From the NCBI RefSeq assembly GCF_963676685.1, contig NC_092346.1, positions 79,623,821 through 79,687,820 on the forward strand: a stretch of 64,000 bases of DNA, in the 5' to 3' direction. Positions 25,983 to 37,086 of the stretch are shown here, piece by piece. This DNA comes from Mytilus edulis (lineage: Eukaryota > Mollusca > Bivalvia > Mytilida > Mytilidae). Under the pieces are notes generated by a model. The model was given only the letters and a program-made list of their open reading frames with translations, was not told the DNA's origin and made no database searches. Position 1 is the stretch's first letter. Each line of letters begins with the position of its first letter. A program made the position numbers and the translations under genes.

Positions 25983-26285
25983 AAAGAGGGACGAAAGATA
26001 CCAGAGGGAGAGTCAAACTCATAGATAGAAAATAAACTGACAACACCATGGCTAAAAATAAAAAGACAACCAGACAAATAATAGCACAAAAGACACAAAA
26101 TAGAAAACTAAAGACTAAGCAACACGAACCCACCAAAAGCTTGAGGTGATCTCAGGTACTTTGGAAGGGTAAGCAGATCCTGCTCCACATGTGGCACCTG
26201 TCGTGTTGCTTATGTTATTATAAATCCGGTAAATAGTCTAATTCGGTAGGTCACATTTGTGAAAAGAGAAAGGGTGTTGTTGTTA
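25983..26285 (-). repeat. Solo 3' tail of the RT element
   Basis: AGAGGGACGAAAGATACCAG, GCAGATCCTGCTCCACATGT and GGTAAATAGTCTAATTCGGT match 10040-10390 in reverse. No RT sequence adjoins it, so this is a severely 5'-truncated insertion. Confidence 0.8.
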
Positions 26286-27644
26286 CAACTGATTAGAAAA
26301 ATACAATAAACTACAATATTTGAACAGTTTTAAAAATCTCACAAAAGTCATTTTCTCATAGAAATGCTTTTGTATTTTCACAGAACAGGAATTCGCCCGT
26401 GAAACTTGGGAAAATGCTTTGCCTCGTTTTAAATCAAACTGGAGAAAAAAATGCTTAAAGACATAAAAACTAAAAAGATCAAAATGAATCAACTTATATA
26501 AATAGAATAATAGAGGTGGGGTGTGAAGTACAATACAACAGGAAAGTTTGCATATTCTTGATTATTTATATTGTTTTAAATTCTGTTTTAAATCACCACA
26601 GCGGGTTATACTTTCGTCATCCAAAAACAGTTTCAATTGTTTTACAATACTTGTTTTGGTTGATTCTCCGATATACTATTCACTATTTGGAAATATTTTT
26701 TGGTTATGTGAGCCTAATCCAGTTTGATATTCATAAGAAAAACCGATAAATATATTTTTCAAACTTATTGTATTTCTATAAAGATGACTGTGACCATGTT
26801 TTGTTCCATTGGACACAGTAGTTACAGAAAAGAAGATTGCTGTAAAAATGAATAAACGACTACGACGGACGACAGCCGATGGATACTAAGTAACAGCAAA
26901 ATTTCACACTGACCCTTTGAGCCAGTTGAGGTAAAACGGGAAGGGAACATTTATCAATATGGCACCCAAAATATCTGCTTAAAAAACGATTAACATTGTT
27001 ACACATTTCACGTTTACATATGAGTGTATTCAGTAACATTATATATTTTTGTTTATGCAAAATCATCTAACCTTTTCTACTGATGTACATTAACCGTAAC
27101 TTTATTTTCGTCATATAAATCAGATAATAACATGTTTTTAAACGAGTCTTACTACTGTAACAGTTTATAAATATAATAAATTGTGATAAACAAAACGGAA
27201 GTGACTCAAGTTGGTACAGAAAAAACACACTTATAAAGTTATTTAAGATGCTATGTGTTTTTATGTGGAAAACATAAGTATGACAGGGAAAACTCACTAA
27301 ATGCAAATCTTTCATGGTAGTGAATCAAACAGACGAGTGAGATTTCAATATAAAATAAGGAGATTGTTTAGGATTGCTTATCAGACACATATTCAGCAAT
27401 ATTCAAATGGAATATACATGAGGAATAATAGGACACCGTACGGTCTTCAATAAGGAGGAAAACCCATACAGTAAAATATCGTCGGCTCAGATCTATTTCG
27501 GCTCTCTTGGTATGTTACTATGATTTAAATAATTTCTGCAAACAATTTATTATGTTTGGAATTGTATTGTAATCACAAGTCATGTGATTAGCAGACATGT
27601 CATCGGAAGCTTTTTGTAGTATAATCCGGTTGTCGGATATGTAA
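26286..27644. other. Upstream region of the first receptor gene
   Basis: No gene recognised. 26855-26945 carries a degraded 3' end of the repeat family at 43015-43478 (ACGACTACGACGGACGACAG, TGACCCTTTGAGCCAG). 27420-27475 carries a short fragment with ACACCGTACGGTCTTCAATA. The promoter of the receptor gene should lie in the last few hundred bases, but I cannot point to a convincing core element. Confidence 0.4.
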
Positions 27645-27818
27645 ATGGATCATACAAAATGTTTTTTCGTCTTAACTAAATTACGTATAAAGCGTATGAA
27701 TATACTCAGAATTGGTAGGCTTATACTTACTACATACGAATTTTCACTAATATTACGCATTGTTCCAATTATACATTATAATTTAAGGAGTTTGATAATC
27801 AACAGACTTAGGCTGTCA

Positions 27819-29198
27819 ATGATGAATCTTCAATTCACATTATTAGAAACTTTGATACATTTTACCATTGTAATTTCGCGTTTGACTTTGGATAATGTTA
27901 ACATGACAAATATCATAAATCAGTATTCATCACTTTGCGGACCTTACTTCGATGAAAACAAGAAAACAATGCACTCTCCACAAATACCACGGGAATATAA
28001 TATGTGTCCGGTATGTTATAACGATGGCCGTTGTTATATTAACGATAACTGTTGTCCTCAGCAAGGATTGAAATATAAAAAGACGGAGTGTTTGACAGCA
28101 ATTGTTCACTCACCAAACAATATTTCAACTTTTGGAATTGAATATGAAATGGTGAATACTTGCCCGTATGGCACTGTTGACAGTATGTTCAACGAATGTA
28201 CAAAGCCACGTGATATTTACGATATAATAAGATATCCTCCAGTAACTGATCAGACATATACGTCGTTTAAAAATCAGTTTTGCGCTATGTGTAACAATAT
28301 TAAAGAGTTTACCCCTTGGAAGATAGATGTCCAGTGTGACATAAAATATGACATAGTTACTACTTTAAACGACATTGTCGAAAAAGCACTCAAGAACAAT
28401 TGTATAATATCGTTTGTTCCAAGTGAAAAAACGTACAATAATGTGAAAACATGTACAGGTCATCAATTTATTGAAGCATGCAATGTTACAGGGACGTTGG
28501 ATAATTATGACAGAGATATTGACTTTGCATGTCAAACATTGACTAATCCTTTCCCGCCATATAAAAACATCTTCTGCCACATGTGCAATCCTCCCGAAAA
28601 GACAAGTGAACGACAGATCACATTCACAGACGGCACTAAACGTTGCAAGATCTTATACAGAACACTGAAGTACAGATTTGATTGTAAAGGTCCCATTCCC
28701 TTTAATTTATTGAATCACAATATGTCAAATCTACAGTTTTCTCAAGTTCAGTTTTATCATTGCAATTTGACCGGAAACGATGAGCAATATAGAAATATTA
28801 CCTTGTGCAAAAAGGACAGATGGAATTTAACATATTGTGAAACTGATAGTGAGTTTGAATTACAATGGGCTTGTGAAACCCAGTTACGCGGTATAGTTAT
28901 ACACAGTGAAAAACTATCTTACCACTACACAGAATGTGGAACCCATCTGAAAGATTTTTTAGTTTATAATCATGGCATACCAGTAGAAATAGAACAGTAT
29001 GTAAAGGAAAATTTAGCTTGTGATTTATTTAAATGTATGGATGATCGCAATTTGTACCCTTTACAATACATCTTATGTAATTGTTGTTCTGTGCCAACGA
29101 CCCATTTACCTGGTTCTGATTCAGGTACTTGGGATATATTTAGTCGCAAATACTTCACTGCTGACTGTAAATTGAACGAGATTTATGATACTCTTAAG
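27819..29198 (+). CDS. Adhesion/Methuselah-like GPCR, exon 1: signal peptide and Cys-rich ectodomain
   Basis: This is exon 1 of a two-exon gene (join with 30082-31596, about 964 residues). I start at ATG 27819, or the adjacent 27822, because it opens a hydrophobic signal peptide (QFTLLETLIHFTIVISRL). The frame upstream to ATG 27645 gives basic residues that do not fit a secreted N-terminus, and the paralogue starts at the equivalent place. The 460 codons encode an extracellular region with many cysteines and Asn-X-Ser/Thr sites. Repeated FCxMCN motifs occur (FCAMCNN, FCHMCNP), preceded by MCPVCYN near the N-terminus and followed by ILCNCCS near the end. The donor is AAG|GTAAAT after 29198, phase 0. 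No GAIN/GPS signature is visible. The ligand cannot be inferred from the sequence. Confidence 0.85.
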
Positions 29199-30081
29199 GT
29201 AAATTATTTCTTATGATTATGTTCATTTGAAAAATGTGCACCTCTATTGTACAGTTATAGAATCCTTCAAATTTTTGTCATTCTTAAAAATTTTCTTCTT
29301 CCATCTTATGTTGAATGAATACAATGTTTCTAACGGAAGAAATTGTACAAATGGCAATAATTTTTCGAAAACTGCATAAGTTTTTATGATTTGCTGTCTA
29401 ATTAGAAGTAAGTATGATTATAGGAAACTGATAATGTCAAAAACTTCATTTACACTAATTACAGGTTTTATTTCAATTGTAAGCGGTAATTCAGATGCAT
29501 AAACTTTTTTTACTTTCTTAAACAATCAGGGAAAAATTGCTAGCAGTCAAAAACACGCTTTAAATATTCAAAATGCACTAGATACGTAACTGTGAATCTC
29601 TCTGCTTATAGTTTGAATTGTTTGCATACATGAATTTATTATAAAGAAGACAGAATATGCAATAAAGCTGATATCTAGGAAAATATACTATTTCTCGTCC
29701 TTGACCTTTTGATCTCGATTTGACGGAAATTGCACCTTACGATTTTTTAAGACAGGCAAAACAGTTAGTACAGATGTAAGTATATATTATAGCCGTGTGT
29801 TAGGTGTGTGCATCAAATATTCAATTTTATAGTTAAAGTCACTCCCCTTATACGAAACACTGGATTGAACATGCATATTCTGACTAGTTGCGTATTTAAA
29901 ATCCCACACATCAAAACGAGTGACACCTGAACATGGGTCGTACTGCTAGATGGACCTTGGTAAACATAATACATGTACTTTATTTCAGCCAAAACTATGG
30001 TTTCTCGGAAACTACAAATCGAGTGTTATGGTATTAATACATACAATTTTATTTTACTATTTCAACTTTTTTTAATTTCAG
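29199..30081 (+). other. Intron of the first receptor gene
   Basis: An 883-bp phase-0 intron with a GTAAAT donor and a TTTTTTTAATTTCAG acceptor. It interrupts the gene at the same residue as the intron of the second gene (after NEIYDTLK, against NEIYDSVQ). I see no exon or clear repeat inside it. Confidence 0.8.
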
Positions 30082-31596
30082 CAAAGATGTCGCCAAACTG
30101 ACTGTTTTCCAGGAAAACAAATGATAGGAGGTAGTTGTGAACAATATTTACCAACATCGTTATATTCTCAACCACTTGCATATGTGTTTCCGTTCGTGTT
30201 AACATCAAGATATAGTCATTCAGAAATAACACAGATTTTACAGAAGGATTCCAATGAAATGCTCTCATTTTCAACTTCGTTGTGTATTAAACCAAAAGCC
30301 AAATCAATTTCCTTCTTTGTTCGAATTGATATTATGATATTTAGTTATGAATATATTGCAGACATAGAAGAAATTCTAATAAATTACTCTTCTCGTCTTT
30401 TAAAAAGTTCGGGCAATATGAATATAACTGTAAAGTACGATTATCAGTCAATTTTAACTGATGAAAATATAGAGTTCGAAAATATTACAGCTTGTGTAGA
30501 TAGGAACCGCTCTCTTATATCCAATTTGTTAATATGTCGACATGTTTTATTTACACAAAGTGAGTATAGAGTATCCCAAAAAGACAATGAAATAATTTTA
30601 GACGGTTATGACGCAAAGTTTCAATTTTACCAATATCATATAGACTCTGAAAAAATATTGAGAATATGCATTAAGGATTTTTATCGTATTGTTAACTTAG
30701 ATGTAAAACACGACGTTGTATATTTGGCAATAATGATAACTTGCACTGTTATTTCAGTACTGTGTCTTTTTGCGACTTTAATAACATACTGTTTATTTTC
30801 AGCACTTAAAACTCTACCGGGAAAGAATATTATGAGCTTAGTTTTTTCTCTTCTTATATACAATATACTTTATTTGATATTAATCCTCGTCGATGCCGCA
30901 GATAAAACAGTGTGTCAGGTTATCGGTATAGTTACCCATTTCTTTCTGCTATCTACCTTCGGATGTTTTACCATGGGCACGGTTCATATGTTCAGAATAT
31001 TTGGACACGATAGTCTTTCGTCTACTCTAAAAGCTAATCAAAGTAAATATACGTTTAAGATATACACTGCTTCCGCTTATGGCTCTGCCGCTACAATAGT
31101 AGTCATAAACATAACCGTTTTGCACATTTCTACAGGAACCTTTACTGGATATGGATATAATAATAAATGCTTTATTTCAAATGTTCAGAGCTTTATTGCG
31201 ACAGTTTTGGTACCGCTAATTATCACATTTATCATAAACATAATATTATATTCAATAACGACGTACAAACTATACAAGAAAATTTATTCGAATTCTGCTG
31301 TATCTGCAGTTTCTAAAACAAATAAAAAAGAAATAAGCATCTTTATTAAACTTTTTACAACAACTGGTTGTTCCTGGATATTGTTGCTTATTAATTTTTT
31401 CGTCAATAAGACACCAATTTCAATAGCAATAGCCGTTTTAAATGGGTTTCAAGGACTCTACATTTTTATAGCTTACATTTTCAATGAACGTATATACCGA
31501 ATGTATAAATCTGAGATAATTGGATTAACTGCTAGAAAATCGCAGTCAACAATTATGACATCACTTCCGCCTTCCAAACAAACTAGTTCAGAATAG
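30082..31596 (+). CDS. Adhesion/Methuselah-like GPCR, exon 2: stalk, 7TM domain and tail
   Basis: Frame-continuous from the acceptor, beginning QRCRQTDCF. About 210 residues of extracellular stalk precede seven hydrophobic segments: TM1 about 30718-30798, TM2 30823-30893, TM3 30910-30993, TM4 31075-31128, TM5 31192-31257, TM6 31342-31404 and TM7 31424-31485. Class B2/Methuselah-like signatures are TLPGKNIMSLVF leading into TM2, FFLLSTFGCFTMGTVHMF in TM3, KLFTTTGCSWILLLINFF in TM6 and LNGFQGLYIFIAYIFN in TM7. The second extracellular loop has CFIS where many relatives have CWI. A short Ser/Thr-rich tail ends at TAG 31594-31596. It is probably a plasma-membrane receptor; G-protein coupling is assumed from the family, not shown. 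Confidence 0.87.
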   Translation, partial: QRCRQTDCFPGKQMIGGSCEQYLPTSLYSQPLAYVFPFVLTSRYSHSEITQILQKDSNEMLSFSTSLCIKPKAKSISFFVRIDIMIFSYEYIADIEEILINYSSRLLKSSGNMNITVKYDYQSILTDENIEFENITACVDRNRSLISNLLICRHVLFTQSEYRVSQKDNEIILDGYDAKFQFYQYHIDSEKILRICIKDFYRIVNLDVKHDVVYLAIMITCTVISVLCLFATLITYCLFSALKTLPGKNIMSLVFSLLIYNILYLILILVDAADKTVCQVIGIVTHFFLLSTFGCFTMGTVHMFRIFGHDSLSSTLKANQSKYTFKIYTASAYGSAATIVVINITVLHISTGTFTGYGYNNKCFISNVQSFIATVLVPLIITFIINIILYSITTYKLYKKIYSNSAVSAVSKTNKKEISIFIKLFTTTGCSWILLLINFFVNKTPISIAIAVLNGFQGLYIFIAYIFNERIYRMYKSEIIGLTARKSQSTIMTSLPPSKQTSSE

Positions 31597-31714
31597 GATT
31601 GTATATATGTTTAAAACTGTGCATGGTGGTTAGAAAAGTAAAATTGTGCCACTTGTAAACATACTATATTTAGTATGGAGTTCATTATTACTGAACTAGA
31701 ATATATATTTGTTT

Positions 31715-31850
31715 AGGGGCCAGCTGAAGAACGCCTCCGGTTGCGGGAATTTCTCACTGCATTGAAGACCTGTTGGTGACCTTCTGCTGTTGTCTTTTCT
31801 ATGGTCGGGTTGTTGTCTCTTTGGCACATTCCCCATTTCCATTCTCAATT
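31715..31850 (+). repeat. Interspersed repeat in the 3' flank of receptor gene 1
   Basis: GGGGCCAGCTGAAGAACGCC, GAAGACCTGTTGGTGACCTT and TTGGCACATTCCCCATTTCC form a family that I recall as common in mussel sequences. It lies about 120 bp after the stop codon and may be part of the transcript's 3' untranslated region. A possible AATAAA is at about 31964. Confidence 0.65.
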
Positions 31851-31999
31851 TTATTTTATACTGCATTTCTATACTTTAGAACCAATTGAAACAATAATAC
31901 TTTTACTTTTAAGTATTTTCACACAAGGTTTTTAATCAAATGTTATATTGTATACTAATGTGAATAAAAATATTGAATCTTTATTCGTTTTTTTTTTTT

Positions 32000-32980
32000 A
32001 GATTTTTAGAATGCAGGATATGTAGATTACACTTCCATGAGACAAAATGGAATCAAAAGAACTTTCCATCAATAATAATAGACAGATAGATAAACAAACA
32101 CACACATAATACCACACAAAAACACCCACAAAAACACAAACAAACCTTTATTTGTATGCGTTCGATGCGAGTTTACTGATTTACCTTCATAAGGAACGAT
32201 CAAAGCCAAATATTTGATAGCCCAGGAAGTTTGAGAACCGAAACAGTGGAAAAGATATTTGACCAAAAAGAACCTTAAATAATAGACAAATCTATTGCAG
32301 GTTACCTTTGTCTAGGAGAGTTCAAACATAAAACTTTTGAATTCAAACGGAAAATTTGTGAAAGGTTTGTCATTAATCATTTCAGTATCGGGGTGATGAC
32401 TACAGAGTTGATGATACCCTCTGGGACTAATGGTCTACCAACAGTGTGACCAATCCAATACTGTAAAAATTGTTACCTTTACGTTATAAATTGCATGCCA
32501 AAATCAAAAGCTCAAACACATCAAACGAATGGACAACAACTAGCATATTCCTGACTTGTACAATATAAAAAGAAGATGTTGTATGATTGCCAATGAGACA
32601 ACTGTCCACAAGAGACCAAAATGACACAGACATTAACAACTATAGGTCACCGTACGACCGTCAACAATGAGCAAAGCCCATACCGCATAGTCAGCTATAA
32701 AAGGCCCCGATACGACAATGTAAATCAATTCAAACGAGAAAACTAACGGCCTTATTTAGATAAAAAAATGAACGAAAAACAAATAGGTAACACATAAACA
32801 AACGACAACCACTGAATTACAGGCTCCTGACAAGCATTTGTAAAGTAGAAAAGGTGGATTAAACCTGGTTTTATAAAACATTGTCAAATTATCTAAAGTC
32901 CACTATGCATGAGGGAGTTGAAATCTTATTTTCTTAATAATTTTCTTAATTTATAAACGAACGATTTTGAGGATTTTTTT
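32000..32980. repeat. Composite of interspersed repeat fragments
   Basis: 32069-32266 carries a minus-strand repeat-encoded frame with FHCFGSQTSWAIKYLAL, which I treat as repeat rather than gene. 32390-32480 matches the interior of the hammerhead-like element (GATGATACCCTCTGGGAC against GGTGATACCCTCGGGGAC near 40020). 32490-32570 is a reverse copy of the TTTAGCTAGC family. 32572-32850 is the family with GCCAATGAGACAACTGTCCA and GCAAAGCCCATACCGCATAG. No gene is present. Confidence 0.6.
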
Positions 32981-33599
32981 TAATTATAAATATGTAGGTA
33001 CCGACGTACTAACACTTGTTATAATTTTGGAGACTGATAGCCTAACAACCATAGTAAAGACACTGTGCTGTACAAAAACACTGATATCAGGATGATTAAT
33101 ACTAAATTCCTTGAAATATACTATAAAAATATTGTAATTTTGACGAAGGTTAAAATACTTACCAATCAGATAAAGCAGATAACATCGATAATGATCAAAT
33201 TGTCCTTCTCCAACAGTAACACTAGTTAAACACTTAAACTTCAACGAATCATCATTATTTTAATGATTGAATGCGGTTTTTCATTAATGTAAGAAATTAG
33301 CAAAACAAAAAGATTTTTTTACAGAGACTGGAATATTGGTTTCATCTGTTTTGACGAAATACTTTAAACTTGGATGCATAAAAAATGAAATAGTTTTAGT
33401 TTTCAAATTGACTACTATCTATTTTTGTGACATTTCAGCTAACCTGTGTAATAACCAAATCTCACTTAATATCATATGCATGAATTATTGATTTAACAGC
33501 AATACCGAAATAGAAAGACTGATATCTAGCTTTTAAAATGTCGCCATATTGGATTAGAAGTAAAACCAACTCTAATGCAAACAAAAAATTATCTAAAAC
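32981..33599. other. Intergenic, nothing recognised
   Basis: The minus-strand ORF at 32984-33244 has no domain or paralogue in the window. Confidence 0.4.
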
Positions 33600-33845
33600 A
33601 GGCATTATCAATTGCGAAAGAGGGTCGAAAGATACCAGAGGAAGAGTCAAACTCATAAATCGAAAAAGACAAACAGACAAATAATTGTACACAAGAAACA
33701 ACATAGAACACTTAAGACTGAGCAACACGAACCCCACCAAAAATTTGGGTTGATCTCAGGTGTTCCGGAAAGGTAAGCAGATCCTGCTCCACATGTGGCA
33801 CCCGTCGTGTTGCTCATGTTATCACAAACCCGGTAAATAGTCGAA
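33600..33845 (-). repeat. Solo 3' tail of the RT element
   Basis: GAGGGTCGAAAGATACCAGA, GCAGATCCTGCTCCACATGT and GGCACCCGTCGTGTTGCTCA match the tail at 10040-10390 in reverse. It lies next to, but in opposite orientation to, the RT fragment at 33905, so they are separate insertions. Confidence 0.8.
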
Positions 33846-33904
33846 GATGCTTAATTCTTTAGTGAAAAACATAATTGTTACGTTTAGAGGACGTGATTTC
33901 TATA

Positions 33905-34350
33905 ACAAATTATCGGTTTTCCCATGGGAAATAATTGTGCCCTCTTCTTTCCGTCTTGCTCCTTTATTCAAATAATGGAGCTTCTTCAGAAGAATGAAAA
34001 GAAGCAAGCATTATCCTTCAAGTTTCGATATATAGATGATAAGTTTTGTAACTATGTCGAACGTATCTACCTCTTCGAATTTGACATTAAGAGACAAGAA
34101 ACATTTAAGCATGTTCAATACCTTGACTTGCTTCTAGAAATGGACAGCAAGGGTCGTTTGAAAACGAATATTTACAGCATAAGAGACAATTTCAACTGCC
34201 AATGAATTCCATCTTTCTATGTAGCATATTTCAGCAGTGCCAGCATATGGAGTAAATATTTCCAAGTTGATATGATATTCCAGAGTTGCATTTCCTATAT
34301 TGATTTACTAGTACTTGATAGAGAGTAAGAGCTTACAAGAATCACATGTT
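33905..34350 (+). pseudogene. Reverse transcriptase fragment (Penelope-like)
   Basis: An open stretch at 33924-34206 begins MGNNCALFFPS and includes the catalytic FRYIDD (YIDD at 34029-34040) and YLDLLLEMDSKGRLKT. After TGA at 34204 the frame is broken, but resemblance continues to about 34350 (ISAVPAYGVNI-like). It belongs to the same family as 19160-20162 and lacks the N-terminal finger and full thumb. It lies in the spacer between the two receptor genes. Confidence 0.72.
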
Positions 34351-34698
34351 TTAACTGTTGGACGTAGGAGACTACATAGAATTGACTGCAACAGCTAAAA
34401 AAATGTTACAGTTATTTCCCGTTAAGGACATGCTACACAAAACAATGTTTATAATGATATATTTCATCGTAAAAAATGTTAGTGTTGTTTGAACGCATTT
34501 AATATAAAACGACCTACCTTTATTAACTGTCAGGTAAGAAAATTAAGATTTTTTGTGAAATTCTAAAATTTTAACTAAAGAATTGGAATGCAATTATTAC
34601 ACTTTATAAATTTTCATTTTGATACATAAAATTTTATATATATTCTTGTTTTCCCATTGATATTATAAAGTTGCAGAAGTCATTGTGAATAATTTGAA
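34351..34698. other. Immediate upstream region of receptor gene 2
   Basis: AT-rich, with no ORF or named repeat. It probably contains the 5' untranslated region and promoter of the duplicated receptor, but no specific element can be assigned. Confidence 0.4.
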
Positions 34699-36354
34699 AT
34701 GCTATTTCCATTTCTGTTCGGCATTCTGCTCCAGCATAGCTCTGTAACAGCTGTTTTGAACCTTGGTCATATTAACGTAACACACATTTTATACCAATAC
34801 TCAATGTTGTGTGGACATACATTCTCAGAACAAGGAAACCAAATGGTTTTGCCAGAAATTTCACAGGAATTTAATATGTGCCCATTATGTAAAAGTGATG
34901 ACCTATGCTATTTAAACGATAACTGTTGTCCAGAAAAAGGGATAAACTTACATGAGAAATACCAGCTTGATTGTTTGAATTTAATCGCTTATTTACCTAA
35001 TAATATATCGTACTTTGGTGATGAATATAAAATAATACACAATTGTCCCGAGGGAACAGATAAAAATATCACAAATAAATGTACAAAGTCACGTAATGTG
35101 TACGAAACAATACAACACCCTCCAGTTACATCTAATAAGACTTCACTGTCGTTTAAAAATAACTTTTGCGCATTATGTAACAATGTATCTGAATATATAT
35201 CATGGAAAGTAAATATTTCATGCGACTCAACGTTTGAAATATATTCCACTCTATATGATATTGTTAAAAAGGCAATTAAAGACGAATGTCTAATTTCCTT
35301 TGTTCCAAGCGAAAAAATCATAGGTAAAGCTGCAAAGTGTAAAAAGTCGCAACTTATGAAGACATGTAACATCACCGGAACATTGCGTCAATATGACAAA
35401 GACATTGAACATGCCTGTAAAACACTCGATAGTTCATACCCACCATACAATAATATATTTTGCTTCATGTGCAATCCACCTCAAAAATCAAACTTACTCG
35501 AAGTTTCAACCTGTAACAAAACAGGACTTTAGAAGATTAAAGACAAAGATATAGAAAACGCTTGTCTAAATGGTGGAATGATTGAAGCGACACATCCGTA
35601 CAGGAATATATATTGCTACATATGTAATATACAAGAAAGCACGATAATTAGGAATAAGGAGCTATATTCAATACATATGTCTAGAGGAGGTATTATAAGT
35701 TATTACTTGTATCCTGATGACGCGCTTGATCTTAGGTATGAACCAGTGTCAGCGAACCGTATCAGTTCATTATCAAGTTCTAATATTCTGTGCAAAAAAC
35801 GTTACAGAAAATGGAATTATAATATTGATTGCAAGTTACCTCTTCCATTCAGTGTTTTGAGTTTTAGTATCTCAAATTTATTAAGTCTTGGTGATAAATT
35901 TCAGTGCAATTTAACTAAAAATATCCAAAGGAATTTTACACTGTGCAGAAAACATAAAAGAAATCAAACCATGTGTGAACCAGAAAGCGATATAAATGTT
36001 CAATCAGCATGTGAAACGATGTCGAACGAAATCGTTATAAAAAGTATGACACAAAACTACATGTACCGGTATAAAGTATGCGGGAATCAGTTTGAAGGAA
36101 AAATGATATATTTCAACGATAAACCAGTTGAGTTGAAACAGTTTACACAGGAAAACATTGAATGCTATCTATTTAACTGTATGGATGGTCAGCTTATTTA
36201 TCCGTTACTGTATTTCTTTTGTAACTGCTGCACTGAGAGGGACAGGTTTACTGATATAATAAGTTTAACACCCGCGTCTGACATTTGGGACATATTTAAT
36301 CGCAAATATTACACACCACTTTGCAAACACAACGAAATTTACGATTCTGTTCAG
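34699..36354 (+). pseudogene. Receptor gene 2 (GPCR paralogue), exon 1 with an in-frame TAG
   Basis: This is a paralogue of the gene at 27819. ATG 34699 opens a signal peptide (MLFPFLFGILLQHSSVTAV) followed by the same Cys-rich ectodomain (FCALCNN, FCFMCNP). TAG at 35530-35532 (codon 278) interrupts the frame. The identical frame then continues without any indel from AAG 35533 to the donor CAG|GTAAAC after 36354, which is exactly where gene 1 has its donor. The total is 552 codons against 460 in gene 1. The difference is mainly an extra ectodomain module around 35533-35790 (ENACLNGG, IYCYICN) absent from gene 1. If the TAG is real and not read through, the product stops after a partial ectodomain. 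It could be a pseudogene, a null allele or an assembly error. Confidence 0.82.
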
Positions 36355-37086
36355 GTAAACACATTATTCTCAATTTTTTCAGTGATAACATACAGTTGAA
36401 TCTGACGATACATTACAAAACTGCATGCAACATAATTATACTCTTAAAATTCAATTGAAACATGGCATAGATAGATATCAGAAGATGTATTATGGGTGTC
36501 AATGAGACAACTGTCCATCCAAGTCACAATTTGTAAAAATAAACCATTATAGTTCAAAGAACGGCCTTCAACACGGAGCCTTGGCTCACACTGAATTTTG
36601 TCTGTCTCTTTCTTCTTTAAGCCATGCCACAGTTTTTTTTTTTGGACTTATGAGTTTGAATGTCCCTTTGGTATCTCTCATCTATCTTTTTCCACTACGT
36701 TTCTAAGCACTAGTAGGCAATTAAAATTTAAAATGTGTATCATGGTTTATATTCTCTCTTTCATATTTATTTTTCTATCGAAAAAATCTTTTTTTTCTTA
36801 TAATTTATTTATAATAAGATGTCAGAGAATGTGAATTTTCATATACATAATCTTTTCTTTTTAGCAAATTGAAGTAATAACTGATGCATAAAACAAGAAA
36901 ATCACAAAAATACTGAACTGAGGAAAATTCAAAGAGGAAAGTCCCTAATCAAATGGCCAAATCAAAATCTGAAACACATCAAACGAATGGATAACAACTG
37001 TCATATTCACACAAGACATTAGTCTTTGCATGTACACTAGTCATTATTCTTTTACCTCATAAAGCTGGTTTTATTTTTAATTTCAG
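36355..37086 (+). other. Intron of receptor gene 2, containing repeats
   Basis: A 732-bp phase-0 intron with a GTAAAC donor and a TTTTTAATTTCAG acceptor, at the same position as in gene 1. It holds three repeat fragments: 36470-36600 (CAATGAGACAACTGTCCATC family), 36600-36700 (partial RT-element tail, TTATGAGTTTGAATGTCCCT) and 36930-37010 (TTTAGCTAGC family, reverse). These are absent from the gene 1 intron, so they arrived after the duplication. Confidence 0.75.

Noticed and set aside
27645..27818. Upstream extension of the first receptor to ATG 27645
   Set aside because: The extra 58 residues are basic and precede a good signal peptide; the paralogue starts at the internal position.
28365..29158. 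Minus-strand ORFs opposite receptor exon 1
   Set aside because: They are shadows of the plus-strand coding frame; likewise 30681-30863, 34989-35375, 37710-37895 and 38067-38309.
30600..30720. GPS autoproteolysis site before TM1 of receptor gene 1
   Set aside because: No Cys/Trp pattern typical of a GPS is visible in the stretch before the first membrane segment.
32069..32266. 65-codon minus-strand ORF with FHCFGSQTSWAIKYLAL
   Set aside because: It sits in a cluster of repeat fragments and I recall it as part of a dispersed repeat, not a host gene.
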